DNA from: Oopsacas minuta
Lineage: Eukaryota > Porifera > Hexactinellida > Lyssacinosida > Leucopsacidae
Assembly (NCBI GenBank): GCA_024704765.1
Contig: JAKMXF010000340.1
Span: 1-64,000 of the forward strand
Reading direction: 5' to 3'
DNA: 64,000 nucleotides
Shown here: piece by piece, positions 54,489 through 63,858 of the stretch
How the letters are laid out: the number at the start of each line of letters is the position of its first letter
Position numbering within the stretch: position 1 is the first letter of the stretch
Notes under the pieces: model-generated
What the model saw: the letters and a program-made list of their open reading frames with translations, nothing else
What the model was told of the DNA's origin: nothing
Databases searched by the model: none
Translations under genes and position numbers: made by a program

Positions 54489-55724
54489 ATGGGTGGAGGA
54501 GATTTGAACATGAAGAAGAGCTGGCATCCCAGCACGTTCAAGAACCAGGAACGTGTATGGCAGGCTGAAATGAAAGATTTAGCAGAGAAAACTCGTATAG
54601 AAGAACTCAAGAAGGAGATAGCTAATGAAAGGGCTAAGGAAGATATGAGGAGGATGGCAGAGGATAGTGGTAAGAATTGTACATTTCTATCCGTGATTAA
54701 CACACGTTTTAGCCAATTCTCTGGGTTTGTGTACAGTAGATACCGGTTGTAAGAGCCCTCTTGGGAGTAGCGTTACATGTTCTTATAGCCAGCATAAATA
54801 TACAGGAATATATATGAGAACCGTTTTCCAAAGGATGGTGCTTATATCTGGAATTTTCTTTTTACCAGCATCTACTGAATTGTATTTTCTCTACTTATAG
54901 GTGCTGTAAGAAAGAAGACTCAGCGCTTAGAATGGATGTACAAAGGAGCTATCGGAGTCACTACTGAATCAGAACGTGAAGAGTATTTACTCGGCAAACC
55001 AATTGACCGACAAGTTGATGTTCTAATCCAGGAGAGGGAGAAAGAAGAGGAAGAATTAAAGACAAAAGAAGGAGCACTTTTCATGAAAAAAGGTAAGACT
55101 AGTTTTGCAAAAGATTTAGCTGTGAAAATTCGCGAGGATCCGTTACTTGCTATAAAGCAAAAGGAAGAAGAGAGGAAACAATTAATATTAAATAACCCAT
55201 TGAAGCTTAAAAAACTGCGAAAATATCTTGAGCAGAAAGAAAAGAAAAACAAGCAAGTTTTCAATGCTAAAACACCAAAAATTCCCAGTGGAAATGCCGA
55301 ATTTAATGATAGGGCAGTGCATAATCATAATCACAACAAACGTAGTTATATTGACACCAAGGATCAAACACCCGTTAAAAGGTTTAAGAGAGAGTATAAA
55401 CGTGACGTCACGTATTTTAGCCATGCAAAACATGCTGAAAGTAACCGCTATAATGACGATTTAGAGAAAAAACGCGAAGAGATGATGGCATCAGCCACGG
55501 AAAGAGATTCTGAACTCACAAAGCGCGTTACAAAAATACGCGAAAAACTTAAGAATGAAGAAGCACGCGAAAAATATCGCCCACAGCGCAATTTCACACA
55601 AGATCTACGTAAAGATACACATAAGGTTTATGACAAGCTAGATTTAGAAATGAGCATTAAACGGAATAAGTATAAAATCCAACGGAATACTTCTGAATTG
55701 GAAGAAAGCTTTCAACGTAGATAA
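54489..55724 (+). CDS. CWC25: pre-mRNA-splicing factor CWC25, 2 exons, 334 aa
   Basis: Exons 54489-54669 and 54901-55724 join in phase. The N-terminus GGGDLNMKKSWHPSTFKNQE and the following VWQAE, RIEELKKEIANERAKED and RLEWMYKGAIG are the CIR_N and CWC25 signatures. The rest is charged coiled coil and Lys/Arg-rich tail. CWC25 joins the spliceosome after Prp2 and stabilises the branch helix for the first catalytic step. Its single intron is 231 bp, of which 144 bp is a MITE. A polyadenylation-type AATAAA lies at 55792. Confidence 0.95.
54734..54877. mobile_element. complete MITE, CAGTAGATACCGG family
   Basis: The ends CAGTAGATACCGG and CCAGCATCTACTG are reverse complements at 11 of 13 positions, enclosing 144 bp; TA precedes the left end and AA follows the right. 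Landmarks inside are GGGAGTAGCGTTACATGTTC, ATATACAGGAATATATATGA and CCAAAGGATGGTGCTTATAT. It occupies most of the CWC25 intron and is the reference copy for at least nine others in the window. Confidence 0.75.
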
Positions 55725-56195
55725 ATGTTCATATACAAATTTATACTTCATGGATTATTATACTATACTTATTTGATCCTTTCCATAACTTAATAAATAT
55801 CTTCTGAGTGAATATGAGAGTATTGCTTGTTTGATGTACTTTTCATGGTTGTTTGTGAGATTTTGGGGAGTCAATTCGATCATTTTATCTGAGTCTATAA
55901 CGTCCCTGTGCTTGTATAAATTTGACGAAACATGGTTCTAAGCTTGACCTGTATAGCGTTTACGCAAAGTGCGTATACAGCTACAGTCAACTCTCGTTAT
56001 ATCCAACACAGATGAAATAAAATACTCGCTTATATCGAAACCTTAAATTGTACTAATATGGTCACAAACCGTCAAAGTAACATATCTTTCATCGGTTATA
56101 GCGAAGGAATTATCGCGGTTCCTTGAGCTTCGATTTAATAGGAGTTGAAAGTATTTAAACTCTAAATTGCCAATATATTAGCCAATACATTTCAA
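55725..56195. other. spacer with pogo-like MITE
   Basis: It holds the CWC25 3' end with AATAAA at 55792-55797, and a pogo/Tigger-like MITE at 55981-56153 directly upstream of FBXL5 (from ACAGTCAACTCTCGTTATAT to AATAGGAGTTGAAAGTA). Confidence 0.6.
55981..56153. mobile_element. pogo/Tigger-like MITE in the FBXL5 upstream region
   Basis: TIRs ACAGTCAACTCTCGTTATAT and TAGGAGTTGAAAGTA; internal GGTCACAAACCGTCAAAG and CGCGGTTCCTTGAGCTTCGA. It ends only about 40 bp before the ATG of FBXL5, so it may form part of its promoter. Confidence 0.6.
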
Positions 56196-57815
56196 ATGCC
56201 CCAAACTCCTGAACAAATAGACTTATTCTCCCAACCACACTCTCAAATGAGGAAGTTAGTTGAGAAAATAAACTATGCTCTACACCGCACTAACTTTGAC
56301 GATAACATTGCATTTTCGAAACTAATCGCTTCTCTCAATAATTCATTCGCACAGTTGGACAAACACGAGAGAATTGAGATAGAGCATATTGTCAATAATT
56401 TATCACTACGTCTGCCTAGTGATACAAGTGTGCTGAAGGAATTTAAGCATCATACTTCAGGTCACTGCCATTTGGAGCAGGTAGGAATTGAATTTGTACC
56501 ATCAATTTTCTGATTATAATAGCTAAAGTTATGTGAGAATTTGCGAGAAATTCTATACTTTAATGAATGCGTTTTGGCGCGTATTTTTAAGCTCCAAGTT
56601 TATAGGCTTAAGCTCAACAATCAGAAAATTATGGTAAATATAAATACGAAATATTAATTCTAAATTTCGATGATTTAGGTACAAAAGATTCTAGCTAAAG
56701 GCGGTAAGTTAATCAACACAGGACAGAGGAAAGATCGCAAACTATTCAAACGTGAATTAATCCGAGAAGTCCGTGTATTCATAAAAGAATATTTCCCACA
56801 CATGGAGGAAGAAGAATGCATCTTCCAGCCTTTATTAATGCAGTATTTCACCGAAAACGAACTCATTCAGCTTCACATTAAAATCATTGAACTCCACCAA
56901 ACTCTATCATCTCCTCCATCTACTAGAAAATCCTACGACAATTCATGTCATATTATACACGCTCCTAACGAAGTCATCGTTAAGATACTAAGCCATTTAG
57001 CTATCAGAGACTTATTAACAGTATCACAATCATGCAAGCGTTTCCAAATCCTTTCATATACTCCTGTCCTATGGAAAAATCTCCATGTATCAAACTGGGC
57101 CAACAGAATCTACACGAACAAAATACCTCCGATGATCCCACTTGGCAAACACTCTATTGATTCATTTGAATCCGCTGAGAGAGTTCAAACAATTTTAACG
57201 TTTATCATTAAAAAAGTGATTCCTCTATGTGGAAATAGCATTGAATCATTAGTCGTTAACAGTATACAGTCAGTACGTTCTAACATGCTTCTTACCATCC
57301 TACAAGCTTGCCCCAACATACAACATATTGATTTCTCATATACAGATATAAATGACTTAGTTTTTGGGCAACCACATCTCGCATTGAAACTCCCAAATCT
57401 GACTCATATTAATCTTACTAATTGCCATTCGATAACTGATAAAACACTTCAGCGAATATCACGGGCGATATGCTATCCTTCTTCCACGGCAAATAGAGAT
57501 ACGCCTGATGGCTTCAATATATACAGTCCTCTTAAATTCCTTAGTTTATCTGGTTGCTATCGTCTCAGTTGCACTGGTTTTAAATCCATGCTCACCACAC
57601 GTATTTTTGATGACTTAGTATATCTTGATTTATCAGGTTGCCCAAATGTAGGAGGCAATGTATTATCTAGTCTTGTCAATCAATGCCCAAACCTTGATCC
57701 TGAGAACTTGTATTATTGTGATAATACCCTAGACGGACCCTGTGCGGACATCGCTTCTGGGTGTTTGAATCGTGGCGATAGCAATAAGTTCTGCTGTATG
57801 CAGATGCTGGATTAA
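56196..57815 (+). CDS. FBXL5: FBXL5, iron-sensing F-box/LRR ubiquitin ligase subunit, 2 exons, 473 aa
   Basis: Exons 56196-56480 and 56679-57815 join in phase. Residues 8-165 form a hemerythrin-like domain with candidate di-iron ligands H15, H57, E58, E61 (HERIE) and H136/E140 in FPHMEEEECIFQPLLMQYF. An F-box follows at about 189-232 (APNEVIVKILSHLAIRDLLT), then Leu-rich repeats (DFSYTDINDL, HINLTNCHSITDKTLQRISR, FLSLSGCYRLSCTGF, YLDLSGCPNVGGNVL). The C-terminus YYC-DGPCADIASGC-FCC gives C442, C457, C467, C468, the set that binds a [2Fe-2S] cluster in FBXL5. It senses iron and oxygen and drives SCF-mediated turnover of iron-regulatory proteins. It is about 200 residues shorter than the human protein, with the disordered central linker missing. 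Confidence 0.95.
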
Positions 57816-58295
57816 TTATATATGTGTAGAAGAGAGAGAATATATTTGGTTTTAATATGTTTTACATGTCACTCTCCCTTCTTTTCACTCAGTAATCCCT
57901 TATTTTTTTCAATCCACATTATTTATACTTGTATTGCATACTCCAGTAGTCTTGTTTATGATGTTCGCGCCACTGCCCACACAGTTTTGGATTAAGAGTT
58001 GAAACTTGGCCAAATTATTTACTGTAACATGTAGATTTACACCTAGTCTACGACTAATTATTCATCTGACGCCACCTGCCACATATTAATTATTGGAATT
58101 TTTAGTCAAGTCAAAGCTCCATGACCGAAAAAAGGGCAAATAAGACCAAATTTGATCATAAAGGTGTTGCGTTGGTCGTGATTCAGAATTGTTTAACAAC
58201 AATATACCACATGAAAGATTGATAAACATAGCCACTGATATCTTCTATCTTTTCGAAGCTTTATATTATCCCATAAATAATTAGCGATTATAATT
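57816..58295. promoter_or_regulatory. spacer upstream of the CobW gene
   Basis: 480 bp between FBXL5 and the COG0523 gene on the same strand. I see no exon and no repeat family that I can name. Confidence 0.4.
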
Positions 58296-60536
58296 ATGGA
58301 CCAGAATAAAGTGAATCTATTCGACTACCACGAAAGAATGGTATGGAATCAACGTAAGAAAAACCTACCCGTTACCCTCGTTACAGGATTCCTAGGTGTA
58401 GGCAAAACTACTCTCCTACAGCATATCCTAGGGCAAAAGAGAAATCTTAAAATAGCTGTGGCAGTGAACGACTTGGCACAGGTTAATATTGATTCACAGA
58501 TAATTGAGCGTAAATACAGGGCAACTATTGGTGAGTTTTTCTACAGTCGAAATCTGTTTTCTTTTGCACTGCAAAATGAACGAGAAAAGACGCAAAAACC
58601 TGATTTCGACTGTAGTAGACAGATAAGTTTTTTTCACAAATTCCAATGTTTTACACTTAGTTTGAGCAGAGTTGAAACGTTGGATTATTTTAGGTGCTTT
58701 GAAGGATGTTTCTGATGGATGTGCTTGCTGTAACAAACATGCAATATTTCAGGATTATGTATGGCAAGATATCCAACAAATGGATGATGGGAAATTCGAT
58801 TATTTGTTAGTTGAGACCAGTGGTGTAACAGATCCATTGTCAATAATAGCTTCTTTAGAGAAAAACTTTGGGAAATTATTTAGAGCTCATCTTGATACAG
58901 TAGTTACAGTACTGGATGCTGACACAACATTAATGTTTATCAAAAATCAAGATGATACCTCTACGAAAAGGTTTGTATAGTACAGTGTAACTCTATAAAC
59001 GGGAAATTGGCAGAAACGTCGAAATAGCGTAGAATTGGTACGCAATATGTTCATTTAAGGTTATACTGTAGGCAATATGTTCATTCGATTGATATTTTTG
59101 CTTTTAGTGTATATTCCTCATTCAATGAAGTATTGAAGCACTCATCAGTATTCCTATCACAGATCAAACTAGCTGATGTTGTTTTGTTGAATAAAACGGA
59201 TTTGCTTGAAAACCAAGAAGATATACAAATTATCAACGATTTTCTTGCAAAGATTGCTCCAGGAATCAGAGTAATACCTGCGAAATATGGAATTGTTCCT
59301 CTGCAATGTGTCTTAGGTAACTTTAAGTTGTTCTAAAGCTTTCTGCACTGGAATTTCCGGTTGCAATTTTACACTAGCTTTACAAATCCTGGAGCTTCCC
59401 CATGACAGAAATTCACATCTCTTTCGCATATCGCATGGATTTGTCCTTCTAGGGTAGTTTCCTTCTTTCATGATAATTCTTTCTAGGTGTCAGTCCATCG
59501 GATTCCGGTCCTGGAGCTGTATCACATGATCGTGTTACCGAAGAATTCACAATAAATGCTCATTATTCTAAACTTCCTGCAAAACAGCGGATCTTACCAT
59601 CAATTGAACCTAATCCTGATCACCTTAAGCAAGATTTAATTTCTTCAACTGTCTTCACTAGCTTTGAACCTTTTTTACATTCGCTATTTCAGAAATTTCT
59701 CAAATCAATACAAACAGGAAAATTTGGAAAAATCATAAGAATCAAAGGAAGTATTTGGTTTCAGAATTCCAATGGTCGTACATATACATTTAATTTGAGT
59801 GGTAGGATGCGCTTTGATTTAGAAATTGATCCAACTCTTCATATTAAGCAGCAGTCTAAGAATCAACTAGTTATAATAGGTAGGTCTGTATTATGTATGA
59901 ACAATTGGTTTCTCGATCAATTAGTTGTTCCCAATTTGGGGTCAATTGACTCCTTCATGGTCCACGTACGACAGAAGGGAGTCCACAGGATCTTAAATAC
60001 TGTATTGTAGTCTATAGGAGGGTTCACAAAATGCGTTGAAATTTGTATAGAAAAAGTTCTGGAACATATACATGTATTTCATTTGACCTTATATAGGTAT
60101 GGATCTTAGGGAAGACGACATACTCAATGCTTTATCCGCATGCTTCAAGGATTCATCACCCATCAATGAATCGTCTAAAGAGTTTGTTTCCACCCTCCAA
60201 GAACATACTATGTTTCAAACTTTCACACAAGACACAACTCAGCCTATAGTTGTATTCAGATTGGTTGGCATAGTAGAATTCGGCATTACAATTGAACAGG
60301 CTGAGAATGAGTACAGGATTAACCTCAACCAAATGAATTTAGATTTGGCTAGAGCTATAAACATGGGCAAAACTCACCATATAGCTATTCCCATACAAAT
60401 AGATGACAACGTTATTTGTATTGGCATTGCAGTTGATGAGGAATTCGGTAGTTTAATCCCGGGATTAATTGAGAGTGCTGAAAGGTTAAAAAGTAATTAT
60501 TTCATAGGTGTAAAGACATGTAAATGTGGTTGGTAA
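58296..60536 (+). CDS. CobW/COG0523 metallochaperone GTPase with C-terminal extension, 5 exons, 517 aa
   Basis: Exons 58296-58530, 58694-58970, 59108-59316, 59487-59879 and 60097-60536 join in phase. The P-loop GFLGVGKTT is at 31-39, the family's metal-binding GCACC motif at 87-91, ETSGVTDP in the third G motif and NKTDL for guanine. A CobW C-terminal domain follows (GSIWFQNSNGRTYTFNLSG, QLVIIGMDLREDDILNALSA). Such proteins hydrolyse GTP to load Zn, Co or other metals. The CPELVP motif that recruits METAP1 to ZNG1 is absent from the N-terminus, so this is not a simple ZNG1. About 120 further residues follow (IVVFRLVGIVEFGITIEQAE, NMGKTHHIAIPIQIDDNVIC) and end KTCKCGW; I do not recognise this part. 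The first and last introns are tiny and supported by phase. Confidence 0.85.
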
Positions 60537-60624
60537 CATTAAAAGTTATATAATTTTTGAATGTTGATTTTATGGAATCTCTTAATTAGTGGAAATTAAG
60601 TAAGGGTTGATTTGTGAATATTTC

Positions 60625-60690
60625 AATCTCTGCCGGCAGCATTGCACTTTAGTGAATTTCAATTAACATAATGTATTGTCGGCGGAGATT
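60625..60690. mobile_element. minimal foldback element, CTGCCGGCAGCAT variant
   Basis: Sixty-six bases from AATCTCTGCCGGCAGCATTG to GTATTGTCGGCGGAGATT, its near reverse complement, between the COG0523 gene and ISCA1. The ends relate to the 39019-39140 element. Confidence 0.6.
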
Positions 60691-60756
60691 GTAATTTTGT
60701 ATTTCCCATCATTATAATCTTTTTATTCAGTTGGATGTAGTTGTGTGCTAGATTCT

Positions 60757-61164
60757 ATGTATAAGCTTGGTATCAGATTTTTCAGCCGAATTTCCGTTTC
60801 AGTGCGTCCTTTAGAAATCTCAAAACTGCAACCAACTCGTGCTGCTCTCACTTTATCACCATCTGCAGTCAAACAAATCAGTCTTATTCTGAGTGAGAAT
60901 AGTCAAATACAGGGTCTCAGGATAAATTTACGTACACGCGGTTGTAATGGGCTAGCATACACGCTTCAGTTGGCATCAGAGAAGGAGAAATTTGATGAGG
61001 AGGTCATTCAAGAAGGCCTTCGTATTTTTATAGCACCAAAAGCATTGATGAGCATTCTAGGATCAGAAATGGATTATCTAACAGATAAACTGAGCAGTGG
61101 ATTTGTGTTTAACAACCCTAATGTCAAAGGTACTTGTGGCTGTGGAGAAAGTTTCAGAGTTTAA
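60757..61164 (+). CDS. ISCA1: mitochondrial iron-sulfur assembly protein ISCA1, 135 aa
   Basis: ATG 60757 gives MYKLGIRFFSRISVSVRP, a basic amphipathic mitochondrial presequence, then the A-type carrier fold. The three ligand cysteines are present: C63 in RTRGCNGLAYTL, and C127 and C129 in GTCGCGESFRV. LTLSPSAVKQI and MDYLTDKLSSGFVFNNPN are diagnostic of ISCA1. With ISCA2 and IBA57 it matures mitochondrial [4Fe-4S] proteins. Length is normal (human 129). Single exon in the coding part. It follows the COG0523 gene by only 220 bp on the same strand. Confidence 0.95.
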   Translation: MYKLGIRFFSRISVSVRPLEISKLQPTRAALTLSPSAVKQISLILSENSQIQGLRINLRTRGCNGLAYTLQLASEKEKFDEEVIQEGLRIFIAPKALMSILGSEMDYLTDKLSSGFVFNNPNVKGTCGCGESFRV

Positions 61165-61613
61165 TTTGAACTTAATATCTGTCTTTGACCCATTAAATAT
61201 ACCTCCTGTCTAATTTCTATCTCATTATCTCTTAATCTACATATTGGTGTCTCAACCTGTAATCATATGACCAAACTTGGCCATATCGTAGCCACAGAGA
61301 TATTTTGGTTCATTTTTGGTCAGGTCTATGGCCAATTGGCCATTATGACCGTACGTGAACAGTTTTGCTAGAGTGCGGTCATTATACATATATTTGACAA
61401 AGTGTGGCCATATCCCCTAAGAGTTTGAGAAAACCTTGTTCTATATTATTTAACCTCAGTGGCTTATTCATAGGTTGGGAACTCTTTTTTAGTAGTCCGC
61501 CCACACGTTGGCTACGCCATTGTTAACTCTGAATATCATAATCAAAGCAAAATAGTGACTTACAGCAATCCAAATAGTACACAGGTAAGTAATATGAATT
61601 ATTTAATAGATTC
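61165..61613. other. spacer with internal repetition
   Basis: The phrase TGGCCAT(A/T) with flanking GACC recurs several times between about 61265 and 61425 (TTGGCCATATCG, TTGGCCATTATGACC, GTGGCCATATCC). The segment looks repetitive, but I could not define a unit. A TTGGGAAC phrase near 61475 recalls the hAT-like end. Confidence 0.35.
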
Positions 61614-61898
61614 TTATAATTTCGATTCAATTACATCTATTGACATAGGTGTTGACAATCTCCTTAGAAGGATCGACCTTGACTTACTCGATGCTTCCTT
61701 CTCTTCAAATATCAAAATAGCCAGTAACGAGCATAATACCAGGAATAATATAAATAGAATTGCGAAGCACGCTGTTGCGATAATGGCCCATGTACTTAGC
61801 AGTTTATTTGTGTACAGCAGATCTTCATTTACAGCTGTTATTGACTTAACAGTGTTCAGAAGAAAGGTAAGTAAGATTCCTGAAGTTGCAGAGTTCAT
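61614..61898 (-). CDS. possible small single-pass membrane protein, 94 aa
   Basis: The frame starts MNSATSGILLTFLLNTVKSI (signal-like), has one strong helix (WAIIATACFAILFILFLVLC, continuing SLLAILIF) and a basic tail (KSRSILLRRLSTP) ending ESKL. Topology makes sense for a small type I membrane protein. The opposite strand is also open (61555-61926) and contains a GTAAGT donor, so the choice of strand is uncertain. No family recognised. Confidence 0.4.
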   Translation of the reverse strand: MNSATSGILLTFLLNTVKSITAVNEDLLYTNKLLSTWAIIATACFAILFILFLVLCSLLAILIFEEKEASSKSRSILLRRLSTPMSIDVIESKL

Positions 61899-62232
61899 AT
61901 TATCTTCAATAAGAGTTTCTATCTAGAATCTATGTTTATAATATAAATTATATTTATGCATAATTTCTTATATTCTTACATTTTTATTATTCTTTGTAAA
62001 CTTAAGTATGTAATTTCTATAGTTTTTATGTATTCAATTTACTGATATTTATACAAAGAATCTTTAATCCAATATTTGTGCATTATTTTGTATATTATCA
62101 AATATATATAAGGCAATGCAAAATATGTATCTATCCCATCTAGGTATTTCACAGCTTTCAGGTAGGTTAAATATTTCTCTAAAAAAGATAAGTATTTGCT
62201 ATACACAAATTTAGCTTTATACTTATTACAAC
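61899..62232. other. AT-rich spacer
   Basis: Very AT-rich sequence downstream (minus sense) of the LRR-EGF gene, where its 3' untranslated region must lie. Nothing else seen. Confidence 0.4.
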
Positions 62233-63858
62233 TTATAAATCCTTAAATTTTATTTCTTCTTCACAATTCTTTTCCGCCCAAACATCTAACTGCAACTTCA
62301 TAGCAATCAACAACCCTGTGTAAACACACATTATCATGCAACAGGCCAGCAACAATGTTATGACTACTGTCAACCAGCCTGTCAGTACTTCAACTATGCT
62401 ATTTGATACACAGGTGTTTCTCGCATGCATATAGCCACTGTATATATCTATACATGAACATTTGAAGGGATCTTCCATTGCTTCGTAGCCATATTCACAG
62501 CTACACTCATAGCCTCCGATTATATTTGTGCATATTTGTTCACATTTTGAGGTACCACGTTGGCATTCATTGATATCGATACAATCATCATGATAATTCC
62601 TTTCATAACCTTCCTGACATTCACAGCCACAATTTTCTTCTAGATTTGGCTTTAACGGAATCGGAAGAGTTGCATTTTCTGAATCATTCCTTATGAAATT
62701 GAGGATATTACACTGTTTTCGCTTTACTAAGTTATTATTGCAGATCTCATTTACATTGCATATCACTATAAAGCATGGATATACTTCTAAGATTCTTTCA
62801 GGATTGTATTTATCGCCACAGTTTTCACGAACAAATTGAGTGAGTAAGTATGGAATCATAGCAATATAACAATATATATCATTCCCAAACGCAAACCAAG
62901 CATTTTCACAGCTACATTCTAGCATATTTCCTGATAGATCGATATACGGTTCAGACATGTAGTGGATTGTTGGTGGTATAATTGAGTAATTGTTTGATCT
63001 GATTCCCAAATGCGTGATATCTGGGATATTTATCAACGTGTCTAGCGGGAAATGCGGATTGCGACTCAGTAAAAGTGTGTGAATACCATTTAAAAATCCT
63101 CTGAAGGATCCCTGGTAAACGTATTTTATATTATTACCGCTTAATTCTAGTGTCGTCAGGTTCATTCCTTTGAATACATCAAAAGGTATCAGTCTTATAT
63201 GGTTATCGCTGAGATCAAGATATGTTAGATTCTTAAGTGATGTGAATGCTGTTTTGGATATCTTTTTTATACCCGCATTCGAAATAGTCAACTCGGTTAG
63301 ATTACCCATTCCCTTAAACCAACTGCTTGTTATGATGGATTTACTAAATTCACTTTTCGCGTCTTGCGGCTTGTCATACCTTAAATGAATGTGTGTTAAT
63401 TTCCCAAATTTCATTAATTTCGAACCAAACGGATTGTTTTTTCCATAAAACGTTAATTTTTCAAGATTCGGGAACATGACTTCGATGTTTTCTGAAAATA
63501 TGAATAGACACACTCCAAATATTTCCACTTCGTTAATCGTACCTGTCAGTTCTTTACTAATATTCACATAAACTAGTTTCTCAACATTACATTCTAGAGT
63601 TAATCTTCTCAATGGCTCCAATTGATTAACATGAATCAACTGGTTATCATCTACAACACTTCCTTCATCTTGTATATATCTGGCATAAATGTATAGATGC
63701 CCTAATTCATCTGGATAGCAATTCTCACTAGGTATTCTGAAAAATTTCGTATCTGCATTGCATCTCTGTTCCGACAGATCTGGATTTGAGCCCTGGCAAT
63801 TTGTTCCATCCACATGTAATAGAAAGATTATAATGCCCAAAACCAGGAATTTATTCAT
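62233..63858 (-). CDS. LRR-EGF single-pass membrane protein, intronless, 541 aa
   Basis: Signal peptide at about 1-21 (FLVLGIIIFLLHVDGTNC). Leu-rich repeats span about 185-320: NLTELTISNAGIKKIS, NLTYLDLSDNHIRLIPFDVF, LTTLELSGNNIKYVYQGSF, GIHTLLLSRNPHFPL. A Cys-rich cap follows (LECSCENAWFAF). EGF-like modules include a calcium-binding one (DINECQRGTSKCEQICTN, GGYECSCEYGY). A membrane helix (GWLTVVITLLLACCMIMCVY) and a 30-residue acidic tail end the protein. It is probably a cell-surface adhesion or receptor protein. The tail has no TIR, kinase or known docking domain. Orthology unknown; many animals have lineage-specific LRR receptors of this type. Confidence 0.85.
   Translation of the reverse strand: MNKFLVLGIIIFLLHVDGTNCQGSNPDLSEQRCNADTKFFRIPSENCYPDELGHLYIYARYIQDEGSVVDDNQLIHVNQLEPLRRLTLECNVEKLVYVNISKELTGTINEVEIFGVCLFIFSENIEVMFPNLEKLTFYGKNNPFGSKLMKFGKLTHIHLRYDKPQDAKSEFSKSIITSSWFKGMGNLTELTISNAGIKKISKTAFTSLKNLTYLDLSDNHIRLIPFDVFKGMNLTTLELSGNNIKYVYQGSFRGFLNGIHTLLLSRNPHFPLDTLINIPDITHLGIRSNNYSIIPPTIHYMSEPYIDLSGNMLECSCENAWFAFGNDIYCYIAMIPYLLTQFVRENCGDKYNPERILEVYPCFIVICNVNEICNNNLVKRKQCNILNFIRNDSENATLPIPLKPNLEENCGCECQEGYERNYHDDCIDINECQRGTSKCEQICTNIIGGYECSCEYGYEAMEDPFKCSCIDIYSGYMHARNTCVSNSIVEVLTGWLTVVITLLLACCMIMCVYTGLLIAMKLQLDVWAEKNCEEEIKFKDL

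Noticed and set aside
59795-60010. Alternative end of the COG0523 protein by read-through at 59880
   Set aside because: The donor at 59880 and acceptor at 60096 join VIIG to MDLREDD in phase, which restores the conserved CobW C-terminal helix; read-through gives unrelated residues.
61479-61560. Exon preceding the plus-strand frame at 61.6 kb
   Set aside because: No convincing start codon or coding pattern, and the text resembles the end of a hAT-like element.
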